Positions 8,230 to 17,500 of a stretch of DNA of 64,000 nt are shown here, one piece after another. Positions within the stretch are counted from its first letter, which is position 1. Each line of letters begins with the position of its first letter. The translations under genes and the position numbers were made by a program. The notes beneath the pieces were generated by a model that was not told the origin of the DNA, did no database searches, and worked only from the letters and a program-made list of their open reading frames with translations. Source of the DNA: Streptomyces sp. HPF1205 (GTDB lineage: Bacteria > Actinomycetota > Actinomycetes > Streptomycetales > Streptomycetaceae); the NCBI RefSeq assembly GCF_020400825.1, contig NZ_JAINVH010000013.1, positions 124,001-188,000 of the forward strand. Reading direction: 5' to 3'.

Positions 8230-9063
8230 ATGGATTCGGCGTGGGTGGCTGTGGTCGGCACGGCAGTTGGGTCGCTGGGTGCCACCGGAGCCGCGTTGGT
8301 CGCGGCGCGCTCGGGACGTCAGCAGGCCTCCGTCGAAGCAGCCAGTCAGCAGCAGCAGTGGCGGCGGCAATTACGCCGGGACACCTATGGGGGACTTCTG
8401 AACGCCGGGGCGGCTGCACGGGACGAACTCGGTTCACTCTTTGCCGACTTCCAACGTCAGCATCCAGCGTCGGAGCGCGAACATCTCGCAACGCGCCTGG
8501 AAGCCGCGAAGGCTCTCGTGAACGCGGTTCGGCTCGCTACGGCCACTGCCTTCGTCGAGGGACCGTCGGTCATTCTGGAACCAGCGCGGCGAGTCGAGAA
8601 CGGGATCGTGCTCTTTCAAACAGCGTTGGCTGCCCTTCTCACTCAACCGACCGCCGCCGAGGGCCAGGGCGCGGCAGGCTATCTCAAAATCGCACGCGAG
8701 CAGCGCGAGGGCGTACGGAAAGCGCTCAGGGACTTCGCCTCGGCTGCGCGTATCGCTCTGGACGGCGAGGATGTGGTTCAGGACGGACCGGTGGAGCCGG
8801 AGCCGCCGGAAGAGTCCGCCGAGGAGTTGTCTTGGCTTTGTGCGGCCATGGCATCCGTGCTGTGTGTCGCAGAGGAGGACATAGATCCGGACGACACGGT
8901 TTCGGCGCACGGGCTGGACTCGGTAATGGCTGTCGGTCTTGTGCACCACCTCGGTCGGGAACATGGCCTCGATCTCGGTGCGGCCTGGTTTTTCGAGGTC
9001 TGGGACCAGACGGTGCGGCAGGTGTCTGGTCGGCTGGCGGCGATTCGGGTCGCAGACACTTGA
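8230..9063 (+). CDS. Membrane-anchored protein with C-terminal carrier-protein domain
   Basis: The protein has 277 residues. An N-terminal transmembrane helix (about 4-25, AVVGTAVGSLGATGAALVA) is followed by a long helical, Gln/Arg-rich cytoplasmic region (30-180) of the kind seen in single-pass Streptomyces hypothetical proteins. The last ~80 residues are a carrier-protein fold: WLCAAMASVLCVAEEDIDPDDTV..HGLDSVMAVGLVHHL, where GLDS carries Ser231, the expected phosphopantetheine attachment site, then LDLGAAWFFEVWDQTVRQVSGRLA. I know of no standard family with this combination. No ketosynthase, ligase or phosphopantetheinyl transferase lies beside it. GGAGG is 14 nt before the ATG, a rather long spacing. 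Confidence 0.7.
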   Translation: MDSAWVAVVGTAVGSLGATGAALVAARSGRQQASVEAASQQQQWRRQLRRDTYGGLLNAGAAARDELGSLFADFQRQHPASEREHLATRLEAAKALVNAVRLATATAFVEGPSVILEPARRVENGIVLFQTALAALLTQPTAAEGQGAAGYLKIAREQREGVRKALRDFASAARIALDGEDVVQDGPVEPEPPEESAEELSWLCAAMASVLCVAEEDIDPDDTVSAHGLDSVMAVGLVHHLGREHGLDLGAAWFFEVWDQTVRQVSGRLAAIRVADT

Positions 9064-9137
9064 AGGCGGTCGGTATGGGGTGTGAGCTGCACTGATGTCG
9101 TGGAGTCCCTGAAACCCGGGTTACGATCCAGGCGTAA

Positions 9138-9188
9138 GGAGAACCACGAGCAATGCCAGCACCCCGTAAGTACCCCAATCCCGCGTAG
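9138..9188 (+). mobile_element. Possible IS3-type orfA 5' stub
   Basis: AAGGAG is followed by ATG and codons for MPAPRKYPNPA before a stop at 9186. MPAPRKYP is the usual first block of IS3-family orfA transposases in actinomycetes. Only eleven codons remain. The match is short, so this is a tentative remnant. Confidence 0.35.
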
Positions 9189-9296
9189 TCATACTCCAGC
9201 CGTAGATCGTGACCTTCATGCCTGGGTGGCTCGTAGGAGCCGTCTGGAGTGCGTGTTCCGAGGACGCAGCGGAAGTCGGCGTTGCGCTTGCCGGTT

Positions 9297-9491
9297 TCAG
9301 CGGATGCGGGCGTCCGATGCTGGGGAAGTGTCCGTGCGCTGTCTGATCAGGAGGACGAGTCGCTCTGCTTGAGTGGCGTCCGTGGTGGTCAGGGCGATCC
9401 CGTTCGCCAGGGCGAGTAGCTCCGATGCGCTGAGGTCGGGGCGGACAGCACCGGCGTTTTGCGCCCGGGTCAGCAGTGCGGACGCGGCTGT
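9297..9491 (-). pseudogene. TetR-family regulator, C-terminal fragment
   Basis: On the minus strand the segment reads as the last ~60 residues of a TetR regulator ligand domain: ALLTRAQNAGAVRPDLSASELLALANGIAL and AERLVLLIRQ, with a stop at 9297. The DNA-binding half is absent. At its broken end a fragment of a divergent SnoaL-like gene begins, so both genes lost their 5' parts together. Confidence 0.6.
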
Positions 9492-9613
9492 GTGACACCG
9501 GACGACGCTACGAGGTCCTCAGTATGGACATGGTCCGCGTCCGCAACGGCCGAATCGTCGAACACTGGGCCCTGCGTGACGCCGACGCGATGCGCGACCA
9601 GTTGGGCCTGTGA
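9491..9613 (+). pseudogene. SnoaL-like/ester cyclase, C-terminal fragment
   Basis: About 40 in-frame codons ending at TGA 9611-9613 give YEVLSMDMVRVRNGRIVEHW and RDADAMRDQLGL, the characteristic last strands and helix of SnoaL-like polyketide cyclase-fold proteins. No start, RBS or N-terminal part exists upstream; instead the sequence meets the TetR fragment on the opposite strand. Confidence 0.65.
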
Positions 9614-9949
9614 AAGAACCTCCTGCCTCTGGCGTCCAACTGGTGACCGCCGCGCCCGACGAGAACCTCGCCCGCTGGCAGGAGGCGTTCGACAACCTCA
9701 TGGGCCGGATCGCGAGTCGGTTCGCCCGGGTCGAAGCCCGGCTCTGTCCATTCCGCCTCCCCGCCTGCCCTGGCGACCCTCACGCGGGAAATCGCTACGC
9801 GGCAGCCGCACCACCAACGGCCGCTGCCTTGAGCCCCAGCCGGAATCCCTGACTACCCGGCCTTGGCGGAACTTCAGCGGGGAAGGGGCGGACACTTCGG
9901 CGTTCGACGGCGGAGCCGCGAGGAGTGCCGATGCCCGTATCCGAGGTTT
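9614..9949. other. Intergenic region between remnants
   Basis: About 335 bp between the SnoaL-like fragment and the ATPase pseudogene. No frame with a ribosome binding site or recognisable motif was found on either strand. Confidence 0.4.
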
Positions 9950-11425
9950 TCAGCGGTACAGGTCGGCGGCCTCGATGAGTACGAGTTCCGGGTCCGCCTC
10001 CGCCCGTTCGCGCAGTTCGTCGGTGAAGCCGGCGGCGCTGTAGCAGGCCAGCCGGGCTTCGGCGGCGCCGGGGCGGCCCTGGGCGGTGAGCAGGCCGCGG
10101 ATGTGGGCGAGGCGTTCGATGTGGCCGATGCCCATGGTCTCGCCCCATTTGACCTCGCCGATGGCGAGGACGGGGGAGCTTCCGTTGTCGTCCAGGCCGA
10201 AGGTGACGACGTCGAGTTCGTGGCTGTGCGGGCCGCCGGGTCGTTGACGGTGGCTGAGGCGACTCGGTTCGGGTAGTCGTCGAAGAGGTCGGCGGGTGCC
10301 AGGTGGCGGGTCCAGTGGCGGCACAGGTGCTCGAAGTGGGGGCCGAGGATGTTGCCGGTGAAGCGGCGCTGGGCGCGTTGCCACAGGGGCCGGGCATCGC
10401 GAGTGCGCTCCAGATCGGACCAGATGGGGCGCATGATCGCGTGGTAGAAGGCGACCAGCGGTTCGTTGATGCGGAAGCGGGTGCGGTTGTCCTTGAAGGC
10501 GTCCGGCTCGCGGGTGATCAGGCCGCGCTCCTCCAGGACGGTGAGGGGGTGAGCGAGGTCACTGGATTTGCGGCCCAGGTACGAGGCGATGCCTCCTCGG
10601 TTGGTGTTGCCCGCCGCGATGGCGGCGAGCACCGAGTGGTAGAGGGCGGTGTCGTGGAGTTCGGGCTCGTCGGCGAGAAGGTAGCGGGCTTCGCGGAACA
10701 GCGGGCTGGTGGGGGAGAGGACCGTGCGCAACACCCACGGGTCGAAGTCCTCGGGGCCGGCCGGGGCGTCGTCGCGGGTGAACTCGCGACGGTAAGCGGG
10801 GGTGCCGCCGACGATCGCGTTGACCCGCAGAGCGGTGACCGGATCATCGATCCCCCAGAATTCGGCGGCCAGTTGGTGATCGAGGGTGGGCACGACGAGT
10901 TCGAGGCCGGCCCGCCCGCGCAAGGGCGCGTTGCCTGACGGGAGCCGCCCCATGAACGACATGGCCGAACCGCAGAGGAGCAGCCTCGTGCGGCTCTCGT
11001 CGCGCTCGGTCCGTAGCGGGGCCAGCGCACTTTGGATGATCGAGGACAGGCGCGGGTTGGCGCGGGCCAGGTACGGGAACTCGTCCGATGACCACCGGCA
11101 CCGCCTTGTCCCGGCCCAGGGCGAACAGGGTGTCCACGACCTGATGCCAGTCGTCGAGCGCGAGCGGTGCAGGTGAGCCGAGGTGGTCGGCGATCGCGGC
11201 GCCGATCTGCCGCAGCGATTCCCTGTCGGTGGCTTCCTCTGCCGCGTAGTAGAAACCGCCGGTGGCCTGGCACAGGGCACGCAGGAGGAAGGTCTTGCCT
11301 TGGCGGCGGCGCCCGGAGACGACCCCGAGGGTGGCGCCCGCGGCCTGATCGGTGGCGAAATGGGACAGCGCCGCCCACTCGCGGTCGCGGTCGAACATCT
11401 CGGGCGGACGGGGAAGAGCGCGCAT
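9950..11425 (-). pseudogene. AAA+ ATPase of the archaeal-ATPase/DUF234 type, two frameshifts
   Basis: Three minus-strand frames together give one ~490-residue ATPase. The first (start ATG 11425, GGAG 6 nt upstream) carries REWAALSHF, Walker A GRRRQGKTFLL and YYAAEEATDRESL. The second resumes with DEFPYLARANPRLSSIIQSAL (Walker B Asp-Glu), the GSAMSFM sensor, and a long helical middle with winged-helix LGRKSSDLAHPLTVLEERGLI. The third has the nuclease-like C-terminal end SHELDVVTFG, VLAIGEVKWG. The breaks lie near 11088 (one extra G inside the Walker B strand, VVI|DEFPY) and near 10235. Such proteins pair an ATPase_2 domain with a DUF234 nuclease-like domain. It is inactive as read unless the assembly is wrong. 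Confidence 0.75.
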
Positions 11426-11867
11426 ACCGGATCTCCAAGTGAAGCGGGTCCTGACCTCAACTTGGATAGGTGCAGTCATGATAACTTCACTTACATCACC
11501 GAGCGTGATGCCGTTAACTGAGTGTGTGCGGGTGGGATCAGTGCTGAGGGGCGGAGCCGGCGATGCGGTAGGGCTCGGGCATGCGGCGCCTTGCTCGTCT
11601 CGGCGTCTTGGTTGAGGTCGAGACCGCCGGATTCGGCAGCCTCGGCCGGGTGTGCGGCGGTGGCTGGATACCGGCTGGCCGTCGCCCGGGAAACTCGTGC
11701 GGCGAGGTGAAGCCGACTCCCAGCTGGACCACAGCGCTCGCTTCCCTCGGGCTGGGACAGGCGGGCGCCCCGTCGGCGGGCGGCGGTGTGAGGCCACTCT
11801 CCTTCGCGGGCTCGGCGTCGTCTCTCACCGTGTGCTGTTGCTCTGGGCCCGTGTTGGCGGGCGGTCT
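11426..11867. other. Intergenic region, no recognised gene
   Basis: About 440 bp upstream of the ATPase pseudogene and downstream of the ECF sigma gene, both minus. An AT-richer stretch near 11470-11520 (ATGATAACTTCACTTACATC) may hold the ATPase promoter. The remaining part has open frames on the minus strand without a start or family match. Confidence 0.4.
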
Positions 11868-13106
11868 TCACCAGCGCAGGTTCGACCGGGCCTCCGCGAG
11901 GCGTTCGGTGAGGAAGCCGCGTTCGGCGTCGTTGTCGCTGAGGAGGAGGGCCTCTTCGTACGCCTCGACGGCCTGCGGCCATTGGTGCAGTTGCCGCCGG
12001 AAGTCGGCGCGGGCGGCGCTGAGGTAGGCGTAGGCGGCCAGGGCCGGCTCGTCGGACAAGGCGGCCAGCGCGTCGAGGCCGGCCTGCGGGCCATCGCGCA
12101 GGCCCAGCGCCACGGCCCGGTTGAGTTCGACCACCGGTGAGGGCCACAGCCTGTACAGGACGTCGTAGAGACCGATGATCTGCGTCCAGTCCGTGTCCTG
12201 CCAGGTGGGTGCTTCGGCGTGGACGGCGGCGATCGCGGCCTGAACGGCGTACCGCGTCGGCGGCCGCCGACGCAGCGCGTCGGTGAGCAGCGCGGCGCCC
12301 TCCTCGATGAGTTGGCGGTCCCAGCGGGTGCGGTCCTGCTCCGACAGCACAAGCAGCCGGCCGGTGCCGGACAGCCGGGTGTCCGCCCGCGCGTCGATGA
12401 GCAGCATGAGGGCGAGCAGGGCACTGACCTCGGCGTCGTTCGGCATGAGCAGGTGCAGCATGCGGCCAAGGTCCAGAGCGCTGTCCACCAGGTCGCGACG
12501 CACCAATTGGGCGCCGACCGGCGCGGTGTGGCCGGTGGTGAAGACCAGGTGGACGACCTCGAGGACGACGCCGACCCGCTCTGCGAGCTGGTCCGGCGAC
12601 GGCACGCGATATGGGATCCGGGCCGCGCTGATCTTCTTCTTGGCGCGGGTGATCCGCGCGGCCATGGTGGCTTCCGGCACCAGGAACGCGCGGGCCACCT
12701 CGGCCGTCGACAGCCCGCACACCAGCCGCAGCGTCAAAGCGACCTGGGCGTCGCGGGACAGGGCCGGGTGACAGCAGGTGAAGACCAGTCGCAGACGATC
12801 GTCGTCCAGGGCGTCCTCGGGCCCAGGCACCGAAGCGTCCGTCACGAGCAGCGGCAGCGACCGCCGCCACAGCTCCTGACGGCGCAGCGCGTCCCTGACC
12901 CGGTTGCGTGCGGTGGTCGTCAGCCACGCGCCGGGCCGGTCCGGGATTCCCGAGACCGGCCAGCTTTGCAACGCCTGCGTGTACGCCTCCTGCGTGCACT
13001 CCTCCGCGAGGTCGAGGTCCCGGGCCAGTGCGAGGGTGGCGGCAAGCACCCGGGCCCAGTCGCGGCGGTGCGCCTCGGCGAGCGCCGCGACGACCTCATG
13101 AGTCAT
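11868..13106 (-). CDS. ECF sigma factor with C-terminal SnoaL/TPR-like extension (ECF42-type)
   Basis: The 412-residue protein starts with sigma region 2 (about 10-80: DWARVLAATLALARDLDLAEECTQEAY, WLTTTARNRVRDALRR) and has region 4 at about 130-180 (SRDAQVALTLRLVCGLSTAEVARAFLVPEATMAARITRAKKKI). The following ~230 residues are an alpha-helical domain (DUF6596) with LLALMLLIDARA and TPR-like repeats near the C-terminus. This is the ECF42 layout, in which no anti-sigma factor is known and the C-terminal domain is thought to regulate activity. The start overlaps the stop of the YCII gene by 4 bp (ATGA), the usual ECF42 arrangement. Confidence 0.9.
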   Translation of the reverse strand: MTHEVVAALAEAHRRDWARVLAATLALARDLDLAEECTQEAYTQALQSWPVSGIPDRPGAWLTTTARNRVRDALRRQELWRRSLPLLVTDASVPGPEDALDDDRLRLVFTCCHPALSRDAQVALTLRLVCGLSTAEVARAFLVPEATMAARITRAKKKISAARIPYRVPSPDQLAERVGVVLEVVHLVFTTGHTAPVGAQLVRRDLVDSALDLGRMLHLLMPNDAEVSALLALMLLIDARADTRLSGTGRLLVLSEQDRTRWDRQLIEEGAALLTDALRRRPPTRYAVQAAIAAVHAEAPTWQDTDWTQIIGLYDVLYRLWPSPVVELNRAVALGLRDGPQAGLDALAALSDEPALAAYAYLSAARADFRRQLHQWPQAVEAYEEALLLSDNDAERGFLTERLAEARSNLRW

Positions 13107-13459
13107 CCGTGCTCCACCACCGGGCGGATCTCCACCCCGCTGTGACCGGCGGTCGCCTCGTACAGATGCTTGGCCAGCCCCATCACCTCGTCGAGATCAC
13201 CTGCCTCGATCAGGTAGTAGCCGCCCACTGCTTCCTTTGTCTCCAGGAACGGCCCGTCCGTCACGGTGAGCCGCCCTTCGGCATCTGCGCGCAGTGTGGT
13301 GGCAACGCTCGCCGGCTCCAGCTCGTGGGTGTCGAGAACCGCCGCCCCGGCCGCCGCGACGAGGGCACGGTGCCCTTCGGAAAGCGCCCGCCGTTCCTGA
13401 TCGGACATCGCCGCCCACTCCCGCTCGTCGCCGTGAATGAGAAGCAGGTACTTCGCCAT
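13103..13459 (-). CDS. YCII-related DGPF-domain protein
   Basis: A 118-residue single-domain protein starting MAKYLLLIHGDE, with AEGRLTVTDGPFLETKEAVGGYYLIEAGDLDEVMGLAKHL (shown here in its key parts DGPF and GGYYLIEA) typical of the YCII/DGPF family. Such proteins are co-transcribed with ECF42 sigma factors; their biochemical role is unknown. The start at 13459 has GAAAGGA 8 nt upstream; an ATG at 13468 is an alternative. It is translationally coupled to the sigma gene. Confidence 0.9.
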   Translation of the reverse strand: MAKYLLLIHGDEREWAAMSDQERRALSEGHRALVAAAGAAVLDTHELEPASVATTLRADAEGRLTVTDGPFLETKEAVGGYYLIEAGDLDEVMGLAKHLYEATAGHSGVEIRPVVEHG

Positions 13460-13497
13460 GTCAACCATCCTTTCGCCTGCGGCCCTGAAGGGCTCGC

Positions 13498-13713
13498 CTA
13501 CTGGTACGACGAACACGGCGGGCTCGGAATCGACAGTTCCGCGGGGATCTCGTCCCAGGTCCCGGCCGGGCGCGGACAGACGACCACCGCCCCGTCGCCT
13601 TCACCCCGAAAGGCACCGTCTGAACCAGACGTCGGGCCGGTCCGCGGGCCGGCCGCGGCCCTCGGCCGGGTGTGCGTCACCTCGATCCGCACACCGTACG
13701 GCAGCAGGAACAC
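13498..13713 (-). CDS. Possible small or remnant protein
   Basis: A minus-strand frame from GTG 13713 to the stop at 13498 (71 residues) shows strongly G/C-biased third positions and a plausible protein (FLLPYGVRIEVTHTRP at the start, AVVVCPRPAGTWDEIPAELS near the end). There is no convincing RBS and nothing recognisable upstream. It may be the tail of a lost gene rather than a functional ORF. Confidence 0.3.
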   Translation of the reverse strand: MFLLPYGVRIEVTHTRPRAAAGPRTGPTSGSDGAFRGEGDGAVVVCPRPAGTWDEIPAELSIPSPPCSSYQ

Positions 13714-14018
13714 TCGGTGAACTGCCGGACGGCAAGGTGTCGAGCCGGGCGGGCACCCCGCGCGGTACTGCGGAACACCATGGCCGGCCGGGCGTCGGGC
13801 GCCGCGACCGGCACCCCCCGGTGGCGCTGCTCGCTGTCCTTGTCCCGGATATCCGCACACGGCCTGTCCTTCGAGTGCTGATCCCCGTGAGTGGGTGCTC
13901 GCCGCCGAACCGCCACCGGCCCGGCTTCCAGCGGGGAAGCGGGACAGGAGAGGAAGCGGCGATGAGCCCGGCGACCTTGCGTGGGCCCCCGCAGGCAGGC
14001 GAAAGCCCACGCGGTAGG

Positions 14019-14412
14019 TCAGAAACCGCCGCTGTCCAGGCCCCACCAGTCGGCGTTGTCCCGCTCGCCCGGCCGCAGACCACCTGTCCCCAGCCCCTCG
14101 TACTGAACCAGCCAGTCGCCGCTCGTCGCCATCGGGTCCGCGCGGCCGTCGGCCGACCAGTCGCCGACGGCGATGAGCGAACTCATGGCGTTCCATCCGC
14201 CGGAGCCGATCAGCACACGGGAACCAATGGATCCCGTCCTGCCGGGGTAGAGCCACAGCTTCCCGGTGGACGCCTCGCGGGCGATCAGGTCGGGTCGGCC
14301 GTCGCGGCTGAAATCACCGTGCCGGGTCAGGGCGTTCATCGCCTTCCAGCCCCCGGAGCCGATCAGACGGCCGGTGCCGTCACCAGGCGCGACACGGATC
14401 CGGACCCAGGAC
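14019..14412 (-). pseudogene. FG-GAP/VCBS repeat protein, C-terminal fragment
   Basis: Minus-strand codons give two and a half FG-GAP-like beta-propeller blades: RLIGSGGWKAMNALTRHGDFSRDGRPDLIAREA, LWLYPGRTGS, RVLIGSGGWNAMSSLIAVGDWSADGRADP (written as motifs of consecutive repeats), ending at TGA 14019. Such repeats form C-terminal parts of secreted Streptomyces hydrolases and surface proteins. No signal peptide or earlier domain is present; the reading frame dissolves at about 14412, just after the terminator of the next gene. It is likely a remnant. Confidence 0.6.
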
Positions 14413-14442
14413 TCCGAAGTCGGTATGGCATCGGTATGGCAA

Positions 14443-14488
14443 CAGGGCCCCGCGCGCAGTGAGGGAACGAGCCTCGCGCGGGGCCCTG
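14443..14488 (-). terminator. Strong hairpin terminator of the Het-C/vWA gene
   Basis: CAGGGCCCCGCGCG and its exact complement (14-bp stem) flank an 18-nt loop, 21 bp after the stop of the large secreted protein gene on the minus strand. Confidence 0.75.
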
Positions 14489-14509
14489 TATCGGGGGTGC
14501 GGCGGACGA

Positions 14510-17500
14510 TCAGGACAGGGCGGGCCTCACCTCCACCGCCGCCAGTCCCCAGCGGTCCGGGAGCGGTTGGGTGAGGCCGATCGTGACGTGCGTGCCCGCC
14601 GCGACCACCGGACCGGCCCCCTGGACCCAGTAGGTGTCGTCCATCCGGGTGTCGGCGTACTGCACGAGAATCCGCTGCCCGGACTTCGGCGTCAGGCGCA
14701 GGGCGCTGCTCCAGTCGTGGCCGGCGGCCTGGACGAGCGCGCCGGGGACGGTGGTGGTGACGGTCGCCGAGGGCGTGCCGCCGCGGCCGGAGGCGTGCGC
14801 GGTGGCGCCGACCGTGGAGGCCGCGCCGGTGTAGGCGACGACGGTGATCGCTCCGTCGTAGCCGCGCCGGGCCAGCGACGCGGTGACGGACGCGGAGGTC
14901 ACGGGGCTGGTGGCGTACGCCTGCCAAACCTCGGCGGTGCCGATGCCCTTGGCGTTGCTGCGGGCGGCCCGGGTCCACGTCAGTCCGCCGCCGGTGACCC
15001 GTGTGACCTGCTGGGTGCCGTCGGCGGGGCCGTCGGCGCTGACGTAGGCGAGCAGCAGTTCGCCGCCGTGGCCGGTGGTGAGTTTCGGCGAGACGAGCGG
15101 GCTCGCGGATTTCTTCTCGACCGCGCTGACCGCTTTGTCGATGGCGACGGCGCCGCCGCTGCCGGCCGTGACCACGACCCGCGTGGTGCAGGTCGCGGTG
15201 TTCCCGGCCGCGTCCTTGCCCTGGTAGGTGAGCGTGTACTGCGCCGACGGTACGGCCCGCAGCTCGCCGGAGGTGTCGGCGGTACCGATGTCGAAGTCCT
15301 GGACGTCACCTGCGGGTCCGCCCGTGACGGAGGTCAGGGTGAAGCCGGCCGGCCCCGAGGCGTCGTCGGTGACGGTGACGTCCGTGGTGACGGGCACCAT
15401 CCGGCTGTCGGCGGGCTGGATCAGCGCCGGACTCGCAGGACAGGCCACCGTCGGCGAGGTGGCGTCGATGACGGCCGTCCCGACCGGGTCCGAGCCCTCC
15501 CCGACACCGGTGTTGGCGGACGGCGAGGCGTCGGTGGCCTGACAGGAGATCTCGTGCTCGCCGTCCCCGGTCACGGTCAGGGTACGGCCGGCATTGCCGG
15601 ATGCGTCGTGGGTGAGAGGGCCGAGCGTGAGACCGCCGCCGTTGTCGGCGCAGTCCAGCGAGGCGACGCCGGACTCGTCGGTGGCGGTGACCGATCCGGT
15701 GACCGGCGCCTGCGAGGCGTTGAACACGCCGCCCTGGGCGTCCGGCGGGGTCGGCAGGTGGACCGTCACCGTCGGCGCGGCGACGTCGCCGGTGGGCGGT
15801 GCGGCCGCGATGGCGGTGATCGCGTCGACCAGCGCCTGAGCGACACCGCCGGCGGTGTCGCTGTCGAAGACCTTGCCGCCGGTGCCCTCGGCGAGCGCCG
15901 TCTCGAACGCGGTGGCGGACGGGTCGCCGCCGACGAGGATCGGGTAGACCGACGCCGGGTCGACGGCCTTGGCCGCGTCGATCACCGACTGCTGGGTCAG
16001 GCCGCTGTGCGCCTCGGGGTCGTGGCCGGGTGCGTCGCCCATGACGATGATCGACTTGCTGCCGCCGTTGCGCCAGGGGAAGTCCACCGCCCGCTTGATG
16101 CCGGACAGCATGTCCTCGGGGATGTCGCAGCCGCCGCCGACCTTGCCGGGCAGCGTGTCCAGTGCGTCCACGATGTCGCTGTGCGAGTTGCTGAAGGGCA
16201 GATCGGTGGTCGCGTCATAGGGATCCGGTGGGCAGGAGTCCGGATCGGGTGAGTCGACGTCCTTGTAGTCGACGACGCCCACCCGGTAGTCGGTGAGCCG
16301 GACGAAGGGCACGTTGCCGCCGGCCGACAGGTCGTCGAGCAGGGCGTCGGCGTTGGAGACCACCTGGTCGATGTACGGCGCCATGCTCCCGGTGGTGTCG
16401 ATCGCGAAGACCAGGTCGACCTTCGGCACGTCCTGGGTGATGGCGAGGATCATCTTGTGGGCCCGGGCGTCGCCGTACTGGTGGCTCAGGCTCTTCCGGA
16501 AGTCGACCCACTGCTGGCGGGTCTCGGCGACGGCGGCGTCGACGGCCCGCTTCTCGTTGTCGAGGATCACTCCGCGGTGGGTGCGTTCCTGGGGCAGCAG
16601 CCCGAGGGAGACCGACCAGGTCGGCGGATCGACGCCAGTGTCCACGTTGATGATCGCCTTGTCCTTGTTCATGCAGGCGTGCCGGACCAGCGTGTTCAGC
16701 GGCGTGCAGAAGTCGGTGAAGAAGCTCTTGTAGTAGCCGGTGGTGAGGTTCGGCGGGATTTTCTTGGGTCCGGTGTCGGACAGGTTCATCAGCTCGCTGG
16801 GCGCGGACTGGCTCAGACCGGGCGGGTTGGTGGGCCCGATCGGCTCGTCGGGGTCTGACCGGTCCACGTAGTTGCTGTGCGAGTAGAAGTCCTGCACGGT
16901 GTGCAGCGCGCGCCCGAAGTCCTCGATGACGTCGCACTTGGCGTTGTGCCGCGAGCCGGAGCCGTCGACGTTGAAGGAGCAGCCCAGGCTGATGTCGACC
17001 TGGTCGCCGCGCAGCACGTCACCGCTGTCCAGGAGTTGACCGGCGGCGGTGACGCCCTGGTCGTAGCGGGCGCGGGCGTGGTCGATGCAGCCGTTGATCG
17101 CGTTGTCGCGGGCGGTCCGGTCGTGCGGGTACCCGGGGACGTCGAGGAAGTCGGCGTTGTCGCAGTGCGCCTCCGCGACGTCCGTCTCGTCCCAGTCGGG
17201 CGCGCCGACCGCGCCGAACGTACCGAAGTGGCCCGCCAGTTGGCCGAGTGAGTCGGGCTCGAAGCAGGATCCGTCCGATTTCTTGCCGGCCCCGCAGGCG
17301 AGCGCGGCCCGGGTGATCTGTTCGTGTTCCGCGTGCTGCCCCAGTTCGGGGCTGATGACCGTGCCGAAGGCGTCGGCCTTCGGCGCGTACACCCAGGTGG
17401 GCACGGTGAGAGCCGTCAGAAGTAACGCCAGCGCGGCCAGCGCCCCGGCGATCCTGCCGCGCCCGGCCGGTCCCGTGGGCCCGGTTCTCCGTCTCCCCCT

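Noticed and set aside
14459..16252. Long plus-strand open frame opposite the vWA gene
   Set aside because: Low-complexity Gly/Arg/Asp protein, an antisense shadow of the clear signal-peptide/vWA gene.
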